Below are positions 10,654 to 22,699 of a DNA stretch of 64,000 bases, piece after piece. The stretch lies in assembly GCA_963932465.1 (NCBI GenBank), contig OZ010796.1, positions 76,590,974 through 76,654,973 of the forward strand, read 5' to 3'. The translations under genes were made by a program, and so were the position numbers. Under the pieces are notes generated by a model. That model searched no databases, was not told where the DNA came from, and saw nothing but the letters and a program-made list of their open reading frames with translations. Numbering within the stretch: position 1 is the stretch's first letter; each line of letters opens with the position of its first letter. Source of the stretch: Maratus speciosus (Eukaryota; Arthropoda; Arachnida; Araneae; Salticidae).

Positions 10654-12022
10654 CAGTGGAACCCGGTTAAAACGCTCACGGTTAATACGCGATCCCGCTT
10701 AATACGCGGGTTTTTTCCGATCCCTTGAACTTCGCCTATAAGGCTAATGCAAAAATATCACGTTTAATACGCGAACGGTTAATACGCGATCCCGCTTAAT
10801 ACGCGAGAGATTTCTGGTCCTTTAAGGCAAAAAATCACGCTTAAGACGCGAATTCATTGATCAAGATGCGAATTCCTTGTCTGCTTTCCAGTATTGACAA
10901 TTTATCAGATTTTTTATATTAAATTGAAAAACAGCGACTTCAAATAGTAATATTTACTTTATTTAATAACAGATTAACTAAGGCGAACATTACTAATCGG
11001 AAATAGCGGTAGATATTTGAATTTTAAAACACCCGCTAAATTAGAAACACTGGAATTCTTTGATCCCGCGTCTTAATTTTCTGTGTTTTTCACTGTATGT
11101 TTTCACTGTAGAGAAAGACGAATTCAGGGTACTCAGATATGTCATAAAATTAGGATTAAAGATGATTATACCTATTGTTAGTGATGTTTTAAATGTAAGT
11201 TATATACCTAATGTGTTTTATAATGCATATTAAAGGTAAATAAAAATAATTAAATTAAAAAAACCCGACTGCGTAAAAAGCGAACTAATTAATTATTTCT
11301 CATGAATGTGAAGCTATTTTTTATATCACTTACCTATTTTTTATTTACTTGTATTGATTACTTTTAAGTTGTGTTTAATTGTTAGTTCCTATCTATAAAC
11401 ACTGTTTTGATGAGGCCTATAGATGTCTATGAAGGTTAGAGTTGCAGTAAAGCTAGAGATCCTACGTACACAACTTCGAGGTTGTGTAATATTTAAACGG
11501 AGCTTCTGACTGTAAAATAGTCAATGAAACATCGTCTTCATTTTGAAAGACCTATCCAATGTTATGCCACTCAATATGGAGCGTAAAAATTATCTTTCGT
11601 CTCTACCGCCATTTTTTATTTTATAAAAACAAAACCTAGCCTATAACCATCGAACGGTTAAGACGAATCGATAGAGACCTCATTCATTAAAATCCATCCA
11701 GCCGTTCGGATGTTTCGAGGGTATAAAGAAATCCACTTACCCAGATATACGCGTGAAACACATAACCTTTCTTGGCAGTCGGGTAAGAAAAAAGAAACTC
11801 GTAAAGATTAAATAAATACGACTGAGGTTGTTTAATTCTTTTATGTTTTCTTTTCTTTTTGCTATGCTAACAATATTTTTTACAAAAAGATTAATAAGGA
11901 TAATTTTCTTTTATAATGAAAAGGATAGATTATAATGGCACTCATTATCACACGTACTAAATATGATTTTAACAACTGGGTTGTGCTTTCAGAAGTTTAA
12001 TATTTTAAATTTTTTACCTCTG

Positions 12023-12055
<33 letters not shown>

Positions 12056-12442
12056 TTAGCTTGAAATTAATTTTTTTATTTTTGGTTGTAAATTAGTGTA
12101 GTTTGAAATTATTTTTTCTATTTTTCATTGTAACGTATTAATCTATATTAAAGCCGTTTAAATTCATTTTTTTTTAATTTTCAGCAGTTATTCTTAGTCG
12201 CTCCTAAAAAAATGATAATGAGTTAAAGTTGAATACAATTAAATTTCAATCTAAATATACCTAAAAGATAAAATTTTCAACCGTAAACATCTAACCGAAA
12301 GCCCTAAAGTTCATTTAGACGATTAGATGTGTAAATAAGCACAGTTTCTGCAACATTAAACAAATCACGTTTAATACGCGATTCCGCTTAATACGCGACT
12401 TTTGTCCACTCCCTTGAAACGCGTCTTAACCGGGTTCCACTG
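10654..12442. mobile_element. Pogo/Tigger-like element, 1.8 kb, no transposase
   Basis: The left TIR CAGTGGAACCCGGTTAA (10654) and the right TIR TTAACCGGGTTCCACTG (ending 12442) are perfect inverted copies, with TA on both sides as the target duplication. Subterminal direct repeats 'ttaatacgcgatcccgctta' and 'atcacgtttaatacgcg' occur several times on the left and twice on the right in the same sense. Such repeats are probable transposase-binding sites. The interior (about 10920-12350) is AT-rich with no open frame, so the copy cannot move by itself. It includes an A29 run at 12025-12053. Confidence 0.85.
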
Positions 12443-12563
12443 TACATAAAAATGTTCAGAAAAGATAGCAGTTTAACATCTAAAAAGATAAAAATTTCGA
12501 AAATTTTGAAGCTTAAAAAGTCCTGAGACCCCTTAATTTTATCGCCTAGAAATGCATCTACCC

Positions 12564-12568
<5 letters not shown>

Positions 12569-12600
<32 letters not shown>
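12569..12600. repeat. Poly-A run of 32
   Basis: A homopolymer directly 3' of 'gcatctacccatctt'. The same phrase in reverse complement occurs at 13376-13394 ('ggatgggtagatgcatttct'), so the run marks one edge of a duplicated and inverted segment (12540-12740 versus 13200-13400). Confidence 0.8.
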
Positions 12601-12602
<2 letters not shown>

Positions 12603-12761
12603 AGTATATTAATTTTAATTGTAGATTAATAGCGATTTAAAAATACGTGCATTTTTTGAAAAAAAAAAAAAAGTTAGCCCGTGCCAAATTTTACTGATAT
12701 TTTTACTGGACAAACCAGAGCTGTGCCAGTCCAATGATTTTCATATGAGCTGGGTTGGAAC

Positions 12762-13330
12762 CAGTGTTGGGCACGTTCACAAAAAAAAAAACGAACTAAT
12801 TCAAACTCAAACTCAGTTTCTCAAAAATGAGTCAAGTTCACGCTCAAATTCAAAAGTTTTCAAACGAACTCGTTCAACTCAAACTCACTTATGAAAGTGA
12901 ACGAAGTTCACTAAAAACTCGTTTTTTTTTCCTTCATGTTTTCTTTTTTTAATATATTAGAACTTCATAGTCAAAATTTACAAAATTTTGTGAACTAATC
13001 TTTTGGTTATTCGATGTAAGGATCTTCATGGGGCTGGCCTAATTTTCCTTCTGGACACTGGGCTCGAACTTCGTTTGGGGTTTTCTATTTTCTAGAGGTT
13101 CGGACCGAGATGAGCCGGGACTACATTTATTTCCCGGCCCAATTCGGGGTTGGACTGCATGCATTCTTCTTGAGGTCTGAACAAGCAGAAATTTTCAGTT
13201 CCGCTTCCAACCCAGCTCATATGAAAATCATTGGACCTGCAAGAATCTGGTCTGCCTCGTAAAAATATCAGTAAAATTTGGACCGGCACAACATTTTTTT
13301 TTTCAAAAAATACATGTTTTTTTAAATCGC
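12762..13330. mobile_element. Composite hAT-like repeat, inverted copy of 32980-33410
   Basis: It starts CAGTGTTGGGCACGTTC, then has many gttca/tgaac subterminal motifs, then 'aatttacaaaattttgtgaa', and a GGGCC-rich part with 'ttgaggtctgaacaagcag'. The same blocks appear in reverse complement at 32980-33410 (ending GTGCCCAACACTG). The two copies point in opposite directions about 20 kb apart. No transposase is present. Confidence 0.65.
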
Positions 13331-13414
13331 TGTTATTCCCCAATTAAAATTGATATAATTTGTTTTTATTATTTTTTAGGATGGGTAGATGCATTTCTAG
13401 GCAATAAAATTAAC

Positions 13415-13655
13415 GTATGGTAAAACCAGCGGAAAAAGAACGGATGTGTCGTCTGCGGATATGACGGAATCCCGTGTTTAAGAAAAAAAAATTGTTGATC
13501 TATGTAAATTGAGAATAACAGTACTTGCAAAAAGAATATAATGCATTTACAACAGACAATGAACCTGTTCATGGGGGAGCCTGCCCATAACGGATTTTTT
13601 TTCTTTCCTATGCAATTCCGTCTTAAAAGATTATATTGTATAGAATTTTTAAAAT
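13415..13655. mobile_element. Tigger/pogo-like MITE
   Basis: The left end 'tatggtaaaaccagcgg' and the right end 'gcaattccgtcttaaaag' followed by 'attatattgta' match the MITE at 7088-7284. The TIRs are degraded. It lies within the same hAT-like composite, as the 7088 copy does. Confidence 0.5.
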
Positions 13656-13859
13656 TTTTAATTCTCCAAGCCATATAATGTGGATTTATATTAATGATAA
13701 CTGTGATCCGATGCATTTAAAAAACTTTTTTAACACTTTTTTAAAAATGAAGAATATAAACATGAAATTAAACGATAAAATATGTATTTTTTGTTAGAAC
13801 TTCTCGTACAAGACAATTTTAACCTTAAGTTAATTTTTAAACTTTTATGTGTAAAAAAT

Positions 13860-14110
13860 ACATGTTCAGCTTGGTCGGGCCGAGTCGATTAATTTTTTGT
13901 GCAGGTTGGGCCGAACTTTTAGCTTTTATTCAATAATTGGATCAATAATTTTTATTCAATAGTTAGGTCAATAATTTTTTTGAACGGGCCAAGCTCGGCT
14001 CGGAGCAGTTCTGGCCGAACTTTAAACTTTTATACCGAGCTAAAAGAAAAATTGTCTACTGATCGCACTTGGCTTGAAAATTTCTTTCCGCCCGCAGAGA
14101 CTTCTATTTA
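13860..14110. repeat. GGGCC-rich hAT-like fragment
   Basis: Blocks such as 'cttggtcgggccgagtcg', 'aacgggccaagctcggc' and the terminus 'gcccgcagagacttcta' match the right end of the element ending at 7747. Confidence 0.5.
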
Positions 14111-14391
14111 TATTTTTTAATGAACTAATTGTATATAAAAAGAAAGAAAAAATAAAATTTAAATCTAACGAGCACAGGAGATATATTTTCAAACGCTCAG
14201 TGGTATTAAGAATTTATTTTTATCATTTCGTTTTTTTTTTTTTTAGAATTTTTCATTCTTACAGAAAGGCCAATGTGTAATACCCGGTAGCAGAAACTTC
14301 AAGACGGGAGATGGGCGTCGCAGATTTTCTTTTCTATTTTGCGGATTAACTTTCCATCGAACATTTGTTTCGCTTTCTATTAGTTACTTAA

Positions 14392-14626
14392 CCCGGGAGA
14401 ACTCGCTGCATGAGATTTTCTCTCACCGTCGTACTTTTTTTAAGACTCTTATTTAAACCGTTTTTCATTTTAATTAAAATTTAAAAATGTTATTTCAATT
14501 ATTTTACCTATTTGTGAGTAAAAGTACTAAGCAAAGCAAAAAAAAAATTATATTAAGCGAATGTAAAGTAAAAAAAAAAGCAATTGGGCACCGTGAGAGA
14601 AATTCTCACTAGCGAGTTCTCCCGGG
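14392..14626. mobile_element. piggyBac-like MITE, 235 bp, TTAA target
   Basis: TTAA at 14388-14391 and at 14627-14630 flank termini CCCGGGAGAACTCGCT and, inverted, CCCGGGAGAACTCGCT, 16 bp perfect. The match continues imperfectly through 'gagattttctctcaccgt' versus its inverted copy. The TTAA target duplication and CCC start are the hallmarks of piggyBac-type transposition. The interior is AT-rich with no coding capacity, so movement would need a transposase elsewhere. Confidence 0.85.
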
Positions 14627-14630
14627 TTAA

Positions 14631-16094
14631 TACAAAAACTTAAGATTATTATTAATAAAAATGAATAAAATGCATAAAGACATCACAGGTCAGTGATTGT
14701 TTGATTAATTAAAACTTCAATTGTAAAATATTTTACCTGCCGATTATTTTTTGCCTCTGAAGTATCTGTCGCAGTCACTTGGGGGAATATTCTGCTACTA
14801 TAGTGTGATAATTAGTTTTCATTTATTATTTTATGTGTACAAATAAGTAGTATTTTATATGTACAAACACCGTCTCGGAGAGATCATGCCGGCCATCTTT
14901 ATTTTGAAATTCAATTACATTTTATTTGTCACTAATTTTGAAAAAAAAAAGCAATTTAACAAATTACAACGACCATTTGGAAAATGATTTTTTTCAAAGA
15001 CTAAAATTTAAGACATAAAATATCGCACGGAGTTGATCATACATTACGTACGCCATGAATTAAACATTAATAGTGTTATTACACGTAAAAATTGCAAGCG
15101 ACAAAAATCGCCTGCGGCTCGTCAGATTTCCTGAAACTTACGTATTATCCACCTGAAACTTACGTATTATCCAAGCATTTCATTGGCTGTTCGGGAAAAG
15201 GCCTTTCCATCGTAGAAATCTGACAACCAATTTTAAATGAAATTTCATTCTTAAACTTCTGAGCATCCCACAATATTACTTTTTACACCGTCGTATAGAG
15301 AAAAAAAATGTACTTTTAAATGCAATTTGTTTGAAAGCTGTACCTCAATTTGTTTCTGAGTTATTATTATTTTTATTTTTTTTTTGTAATTTTTATTACT
15401 TTTTTGTCATAGTGGCAACAGAAGTATCCATCTCTTTTTAAAGTAAAGGGATATACAGATTACTGTATAGACCAATCAGAAAACGAATAAAATGCGGATT
15501 CAACCAATAAAACTCTTCAAATATGTTTTTGATTTCCTACCCTGACAGAGAACAATAACCATTTTTCCAAATGGTTAAAAAAAAGGTAATTTTATTCACC
15601 TTAAATAACTTAAAATATTTAAACACAACGAGAAAGAATAGTAAAAAATTCTTCTGTCATGATATCTCTACTTCTCAGCCTATCCCTTAATCCCCTAAAA
15701 GAAAAATTTTTATTTATTTATTTGAGTTCGTGCATTTCAAATTTATATCAAATGGTAAGACGAAAAAAAAAATGAAAACTGTACAATTTATTGCTGTCTT
15801 AACTAGAATTATGCAAACTTTTTGAATTTATAAATGAAAATGAATTAAACATAGATTGAAAAATTATGTATTATTTTAGAAGTTAAATTCTTTTTAAATT
15901 CAATAATTTATTTATAACTTATAAAACTTCCTATTTCGAATTAAAGAAAAAAATTGTCAAAACTAGCAATTTGTGATGGCCCCATGGCTTGCCCTCACAT
16001 AAATCCGGACCTATGCATCATTTTCTTAAAGCCAGGCCTCTTTCCTTTTGAATCCAAAAAGTTACACATTTGTATGCATTGTAAAAAAAATTCC
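14631..16094. other. AT-rich spacer with a 22-bp duplication
   Basis: No gene is seen. At 15130-15173 a 22-bp unit beginning cctgaaacttacgtattatc is present twice in tandem. A slightly GC-richer patch (15100-15240, 'cgcctgcggctcgtcag') has no recognised identity. Confidence 0.45.
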
Positions 16095-16327
16095 GGAAGG
16101 TTCCGGTAAAAAGAGGTGGCATTAAGATGCCACGGCTTTTTGCTGTTGCGTTTACATTCCAATTTTTCAGAAACATTCCATAATATATACTCCGAAACCT
16201 TTCATATGAAAATACTAAAATATTTTGATATGAAAGGTTTCGGAGTATTTATTATGGATTTTTCATTACTTTGTTGTGAAACGTAACAGCAAAAATTTAA
16301 TGTCACCACTTTTTTCCGGAACCTTCC
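16095..16327. mobile_element. Near-palindromic MITE, 233 bp
   Basis: Outer ends GGAAGGTTCCGG and CCGGAACCTTCC are perfect inverted repeats. Inner sequence is also self-complementary (ttgctgttgcgttt versus aaacgtaacagcaa). The centre is a hairpin of about 24 bp (tactccgaaacctttcatat and its complement around a short loop). A smaller hairpin gtggcattaagatgccac sits near the left end. It has no coding capacity. It is a foldback-type MITE of unassigned superfamily. Confidence 0.8.
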
Positions 16328-16920
16328 TTAAAATTCAGATACGAATACATAATAAACATTTAGATCAATCTATTTTTTATTTCTTATTCTACTCTAAAAG
16401 AATACAATATTGATTGTAATCAGTAGAAATTTTTACAATACATTAAAAATATTTAAAAACTTTTACAAATATTGCATACCAAATCCCCCCCCCCCCCCAC
16501 CGGAAAAAAAATTGAAGGATCCAGCCCATGTTTTAATTAATTAAAAAATTCGGACTTTGATCTTTTTCCATTTGCATCAAAAAATTACAAAATTTGCATT
16601 TTGATCTTTTTTTATTTTCATACATTTATGATAATATTTTGCAGTTTTCACAATAACAATACACATTTTTATTCCTAATAAATTCGTGAATGACTCGTAT
16701 TTAACAGCAAAAAAGATGCTTCAACTTTAAACTTACTCTTACAGTTTTAATAGTAGAAAAATGAAACTTTTTTTTGTCTTACTTCTTAGGATATTTTTAT
16801 TAAATATAAATTATAGGACCGGGGGGGGGGGGGGGGTACCATATAAAAATTTTAATTTCATATTATTTTAAGATATGTTTTTATTGAACCAAATCACTTT
16901 TAAAATACTTCTGTATCTCA
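16328..16920. other. AT-rich spacer with poly-C and poly-G runs
   Basis: There is a C-run of about 14 at 16485-16498 and a G-run of about 17 at 16820-16836, otherwise AT-rich with no gene. Confidence 0.5.
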
Positions 16921-17359
16921 TTTAAGACTGTTCTCAAGCCCAAGAGGTCAACTTTATGACATAAGTTTTAATTTATTTTTATTCGGAAATGCATGAAACT
17001 AGCAGGTGTTTTTCAAAAACTAGGTCATCGAGCTGTTTCTTTCCGTATTTTTTTGTAAACGCAAATAGATCTTTCAGAAAGTGGTGTCAAAGTGGACGTT
17101 TAGAACCAAATTTCCGCGCGAAAATAGAATACCTCTCAAGAAAGGGCGAAAAAACGTGTTTGTGACGTGATCAAAATCGCTTATAACTCAATAGGTAATT
17201 TATTGATAAAAAAAAAAAATTGGAAAACGCAGTTCGATTCGAAATCGCTTCAATGGTCAGGTTTTTCCAATTTTATATCTTTGCGTTAAAAAATGAATTT
17301 GTAAATGTGTCAGAATGTTTTGCACTTGTTGAGCAGAGCAGTTCAGAACAGCCTTAAAA
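16921..17359. mobile_element. TIR MITE, ~440 bp, reference copy for window
   Basis: The left end TTTAAGACTGTTCTCAAG and the right end, inverted, TTTTAAGGCTGTTCTGAAC form the TIRs. The middle contains 'tgcatgaaact', 'gatctttcagaaa', 'gtgacgtgatcaaaatcgc' and 'aattgatgataaa'-type phrases. These recur at 25146-25432, 40613-40790, 41791-42202 and 43781-44105, and in decayed form at 1560, 2950, 19180, 20430, 53660 and 54310. This is the most repeated MITE family in the window. The superfamily is unassigned and no target duplication is clear. Confidence 0.75.
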
Positions 17360-17446
17360 CATTTTTGTAATTGGAACTATATGTCTATGCCTTACGCTTT
17401 AGAAATTAGGTATGGCAAACAGTTGAGAGTGGACACCCTGTATAGT

Positions 17447-17600
17447 GAAACCTCCGAATAGCAGACACCTCGGTACCCATGAATTCGGCAGTCATTCGGA
17501 GGGTCCTTTATTTAGAAATAAAAACTAAAGCATACAAATATATAGAGTTGTTATGGGATTGAAAAGGTGTTCGCTAAATAGAAGTGTCGAGGTAAAGAAG
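17447..17600. mobile_element. Tigger/pogo-like fragment
   Basis: 'tatagtgaaacctccgaata' with 'gcagacacctcgg' is the same end as at 3430. 'gtgttcgctaaatagaagtg' near 17570 looks like part of the opposite arm. It is a short, damaged copy. Confidence 0.5.
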
Positions 17601-18840
17601 AAAATGAAATAAAGGAATGTTTTATTGTTTTTGTTTATAAAAAACAAACATACAAACAAAGTCTCGGAATCTGCATAAAAAAATCTAAGGCCCGGGGCCG
17701 GTCCAACACGGAAAGAATTAAATCTAAGCCCTATTCGAATCTTCGGAACAATTATGCCCAGCCCTGTCACAAATCAAATGATAGAAAATTAGCACAAATT
17801 CGTGCTTCGTGTCCATTCAGACGTCCACCCTCTTCCCCTTCTCAGAATTAAGAAATATCCGAAAGGAAATTAATATTTATTTTATATTAGAAATTTTCTA
17901 AAATCAATATGATTGCAAAATATTTCTGAAAAGGTACATATAGGATAATTGAAAGACAAACGTTCACAAACTGAGTAAATAATAATACGTAAAACTGAAA
18001 GTCATAGACATATTGCTAAATAGATATACCGGAATTACTGATAACTTAGCATCTCCCATCTCCCCCTTCCCATGGAAATATCATCGAATCAATAAAACTG
18101 TTTTCCTTTCTGTAAAATAAAATCTAAATTTTTTATTAATAAAAATAAATATACTTTCGAATGTTACTTACTCTCTCATACATAATCATTCTTTGTACAA
18201 GAGAATGTTAAACAAAGCAAAATGCTGTATCAGCTAATGTCTTTGAGAGGAGACAGAGATATATAGCTTCCTAGAATCTATTTTAAAGATTTCTACCGCA
18301 AAGGATCAGACAAAAAGTGTAATTGCCTCAGAATATTTCGTCTTCGCGCTTCAGGCATTATCGAGACTTTACAGGATCCGAAATACCCCTTAAACAGACC
18401 ATAAAAGAATAAATCTCACATCTGACATGTTTTAGCAGGCACCCTCCCACACCCCTAAATAGTGGCATAGTACACTTTAGGTAAAGATGAGATAACATTA
18501 CTTAACCTGTAGCTTACGGGTGGATAACCGTAATCCCAAGAAAAAGAGTGTTGAAAAATACGGGGTTGGGAAGATATTAATTATTCTAGGGAAGTACGGG
18601 GAAGATTACTTTGTAAAAAGTAAACATTGCTTACGCAATCAACGTAAAGCCGTTTCTACTGCGCTTGCTGCAAATTAGTTGAAGATAATTCTAGTTTGTG
18701 AGACATGATAGTGACACTTTTGATATGATAATGAATAGGTAATTTTCAGCAAATAATTTTATAGGTTAATATTGCTAATTTTGGTTAGACTTTTTTCCTT
18801 ACAATGAAAAATGTAGCATTATTATTTTTTCTTTCTTACT
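17601..18840. other. Spacer, no gene seen
   Basis: AT-rich with one GC-richer fragment at 17680-17760 ('taaggcccggggccgg', hAT-like GGGCC family). Positions 18470-18660 are of mixed composition and look unique, but have no open frame or repeat partner in the window. Confidence 0.4.
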
Positions 18841-18849
18841 AACACACTA

Positions 18850-18955
18850 GATATCTTAAATTATGTATTTTATATATTTTTATACAGATTATCTTAATTA
18901 TGTATTACAGATTATCTTAAATTATGTATTTTATATATTTTTATACAGTATAAAT
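18850..18955. repeat. Short AT-rich tandem duplication
   Basis: 'atcttaaattatgtatttta' with 'tatatttttatacag' occurs at about 18851 and again at about 18915, with a shorter partial copy between them. Confidence 0.8.
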
Positions 18956-21779
18956 TTTATATACAAAACTGGAAAGTTAAAATGTTTATACTTATTACTA
19001 TTTTAATGAAAAAGCAATGCATTTCGTAGCATTTTGTAATAGCATAATTAATCAAACAAAAATTATTTTTTTCTTTGTACAGTTTAAAAAGTGGATTATG
19101 AAACTTAAGATTGCTCTGAAACTCAAGGGAGCTAGTTTCTGGGGCATTTATCAATTCATTTTTGTTCGAAAACGTATGAAATTGGAAGATGTTCTTATTC
19201 AGAAAGTATGTAATAGAATGGTGCTTTCAGTTTTTTAGTAAAGGCAAAAGCATTTCAGAAAATACTGTCAAGGTTGGAATTTTGAACAGAAAGGTGGAAA
19301 TCTATAGTCGCGTGACAAAAATAATAAATCGATAAGTAATTTACTTATCAAAAAATGGAAAACTGCATTCGATTCCTAATCCCTTCAATAGTCATTCCTG
19401 CCAGTTTTGTGCTGACACTTTACAAAATATTCAGAAACTATGTCAAAAAGTTTCACATTGGAAAACAGCATAATTTTATGCCCACAGTCAACTGAACTAA
19501 ATAACCATGTTTTAAACCCTGCCTATGTAATTGTATATTGCCTGTTTCAGAAAATTAATAATTAGTCAAATTCTAGCACTATTTCCAAATAATTTATTCA
19601 CCGTCTAGTACAAGTGAAATAATATTTATTTATGCAAACCATAATAAAGATTCCATTAATAATTCCTTAGTTATTTTTAAACTGACACCAAAAAAAAGTA
19701 GGAGGCTCTCAATTTGGTGCGTACGTATTTTTTTTTTTTTTTTTTTTTTTTTATGTTAACCGACTACTTTGAAAATACGCGACCGATACATGTAACTTTT
19801 TTTTTTCATTGAAAGGCATAGTTGCCAACTTTTACGCATTTCTCCTAATACTAAAATTGCATGGAAACTTTTGTTTTATTTAATAATACAAATGTATAAT
19901 TTAAATAAGGTAAAAACTTCTGTTAAATTTCAGTGGTAGCAAAAAAGCGTAAAAATTAGCAGCTATGTTGAAAGAGGATACTTTCAAATTGGTCGCGTTT
20001 AAATTTCATAAAAAATTGCTGCAATGCTTTTTTAGAAATTCAACAAAAATAAAATAAAATAAACACCTTTAAAATATTTCATTTTTAGCGATTTTTATCA
20101 AGTGACGTAGCACTATCTGTTTTGCGAGAAAGTCGTTACCCGGAGTTTTTCCACACTCTTTATGCAGTTATGATATCGAACAACTCAAGGGAAAACAATA
20201 AAGCAATGTTGTTATCGTTAAAAACTTTTATGATGTAAACAATCATTAAAAAATATAATGATAATAAAATTGAAAAGAGTTCAAATTCACTCAACATTTC
20301 TGCGGTACACTCGCTGAATTTGAATAACTATATTTTTTACGGTGTTGAGATTTGTACGCTAATACAGAACGGTTCAAAATCTGAATTTAATATAAATTGA
20401 AGTAATTAATCTCTCTCTCTCTCTCTCTTTTTTCCAAAATTCAGCTTAAAATGCTAACTTTTACAGCACCTTCTCAAAGTGTTTTGTCTTTACGGAAAAA
20501 TGGAAAATGCTATTCGATCTCTTTGTTTCTAAATAAAGATAACTTGAAATTTCATAAATATAAGCTTAAAAGTGAAATCTCGTAAATGCGTCAAAACAGT
20601 AATCAGTTTAGATTTTAGAACAGCTTGACTCTTTTTTTTTTTTTTTTTTTTTTTGGCATGTCTTGATAGCTTGTAAATAATTTAGATTAGCAAGTTGTAA
20701 GATAAAAATGGAGAGTCTTTCTATTTCACTATATCCACTGATAATTTCACAAAGAAAACAGCCACACATTTAAATCATTACCGTATATAGTTATATAGAA
20801 AGGGTAATTGTATCTAATTATATAGGGGTTTTTAAACTGAACATGTCTGATGAGATAAATTGACCAACTGATACCCCATCCCCATTTAACATGCCTACCG
20901 GAGACAGCGCTCTCCTTTTACAATTTCCTCTGTTTTTTTGTTCCTTGATATCTTGTCAGCTTATTTTGAATACTATATCGTAGTTTTGTGTTATTTTCAT
21001 GGTGTGAAGATAGGGTGGGGTGCAGCCCATTCTGTTGTACACAGCTGTGAAGACCACTATACAAAATGTTAGTTCTACATATGCATTTGACATCCAACAG
21101 AAAGAAAGGTGTCTGAGAATTAGGTTTATAATGGAATATTTGTTACCAGCTCCCACATCCCTACACCCACATCTCATTTTATGTGTCAAGAAATTAAAAT
21201 AAAAGGTTACTGAATTATAGTCATTGGTAATAGTAAAATCGTCTGCTGAAGAGTCTTTTATGCTGATATTTGTCTGATATTGGTGCATGCGGAATTTTTG
21301 GTAGGGGTTGGCTAAATAGTGAAAATTGATCAAAAATTGGTAAAAAGCGTACAGAATTATTACTATTTAAAGAAATAAGAAAGGATCCCCCCCCCCCCTA
21401 CTCTATACGAATACCAGGGTTAACTAGATTTTTACTATTTTAAAGACAAACTGATTTTCTGAACATCAAGGAAACAAAATTTTGTTCCACTTATTAAAAA
21501 AGTGTAATGCAACAGTATAATTGAATTAGCTGAGAGAGAATATTATTGGGCGAGCAATCAATATAAATTGGCGCGGATGGTCGTGTGGGAATAATGGCAT
21601 TGAGTTATTTAAAAATAAGAACAGTGCACATGTAAAAAATTACGTGCATAACCTTATTTTATTTTTATTTTTATTTTATTTTTATTTCTTATGAAAAGTC
21701 AGATATTTTTTAATGTCTAAATTCAGTTTGCCAAATCTAGGGATACTTTAAATTTCTGCTCTCATATTTTGCACCTTAA
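18956..21779. other. AT-rich spacer with decayed MITE copies
   Basis: No gene supported. Decayed copies of the 16921 MITE family lie at about 19180-19460 and 20430-20620. Poly-T runs occur at 19731-19752 and 20632-20655, a CT microsatellite at 20411-20428, and a C-run at 21387-21397. The 125-codon minus-strand frame at 20956-21333 has no recognisable domain. I treat it as chance. Confidence 0.45.
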
Positions 21780-22504
21780 GAGTTATAGAACATAATTTTT
21801 ATCTTAATCCTTATAACTATATTTTAAATTTAGTGAATTGATTTTTCACTTTGATTTTCAATTTCATAAAAAATGAAAACAGAAAATTTCTGTATAATTT
21901 ACTGCAAAATAATATTTTCTGATATTGCATTTTCCTTACTAAAGTATTAAAATATATATATATATATATTGTTTCTTTGTTTCGAAGAAGAAAGTCTGAT
22001 CCCTTGGAAACGCGTTACTCTTTTTTTGCTGTATACAGATAACGTATATAGTTTTCTATACCTTTTACTTTCTGTTGATGGCTCATATTGTAAGTTATAG
22101 AATATTTCACAAAAAAAAAAAAAAAAGGAATTTTAAAGGAAATCCGCCTATTTTTAGGGAATTCCTAGATAACAAAGAAAGAAATATATATGTGATGCAT
22201 GTTTAGAGATTTATCATAGATCTTTTCCTCTAATTTTGCAATTTTCTTCTGAAAATTGCCTTATAAATATATTTTACATTTAGTGAATTTTATTTCCACT
22301 TTGATTATCAATTTCATAAAAAATGAAAACCAAAAGTATCTGTATAATATATTGCAGAGTAATATTTTCTGATATTGTATTTTCTTACTACAGCTGTGTA
22401 TTTAAAAAATATATATATTGTTTCTTTGTTTTGAAGAAGAAAGCCTGATTCCTTGGAAACGCGTTACTCTTTCTCTTTATACAGATAACATATATAGTTT
22501 TCTA
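21780..22504. repeat. ~445-bp satellite, left block (about 1.6 units)
   Basis: Each unit contains 'cataaaaaatgaaaac', 'atattttctgatatt', 'cttactaaag', a TA-rich stretch, 'tgtttctttgttttgaagaa', 'ccttggaaacgcgtta', 'gtatacagata' and 'ttgtaagttatagaata'. The anchor ggaaacgcg is at 22006 and 22455, 449 bp apart. The block ends at agttttcta (22496-22504), where the foldback-like element begins, and continues in phase at 26717. Confidence 0.9.
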
Positions 22505-22510
22505 GGTAGG

Positions 22511-22575
22511 CGGAAAAAAGCGCACCGGAAAAAAGCGCCCGGAAAAAAGCGCACACGGAAAAAAGCGCACCTTTT
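22511..22575. repeat. CGGAAAAAAGCGC tip repeats, left arm
   Basis: Four near-identical copies of CGGAAAAAAGCGC separated by 0-4 bp. The right tip (26625-26710) has six inverted copies. The copy-number difference shows the array changes length independently at each end. Confidence 0.9.
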
Positions 22576-22699
22576 TACAAATCACATATTAAATAAGTCT
22601 GATAATAATGCACAGGGTTAACCTCAGAATATAAACACCCGATTGAGATGATTTTTTGAAATCTGGCGTCTTGCTCCCTCGGTACGGAGAGGCTGTGGG

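Noticed and set aside
20956..21333. 125-codon open frame on the minus strand, overlapped by a 60-codon plus-strand frame
   Set aside because: No domain, AT-biased residues, no splice context and no second copy; open frames of this length occur by chance in such sequence.
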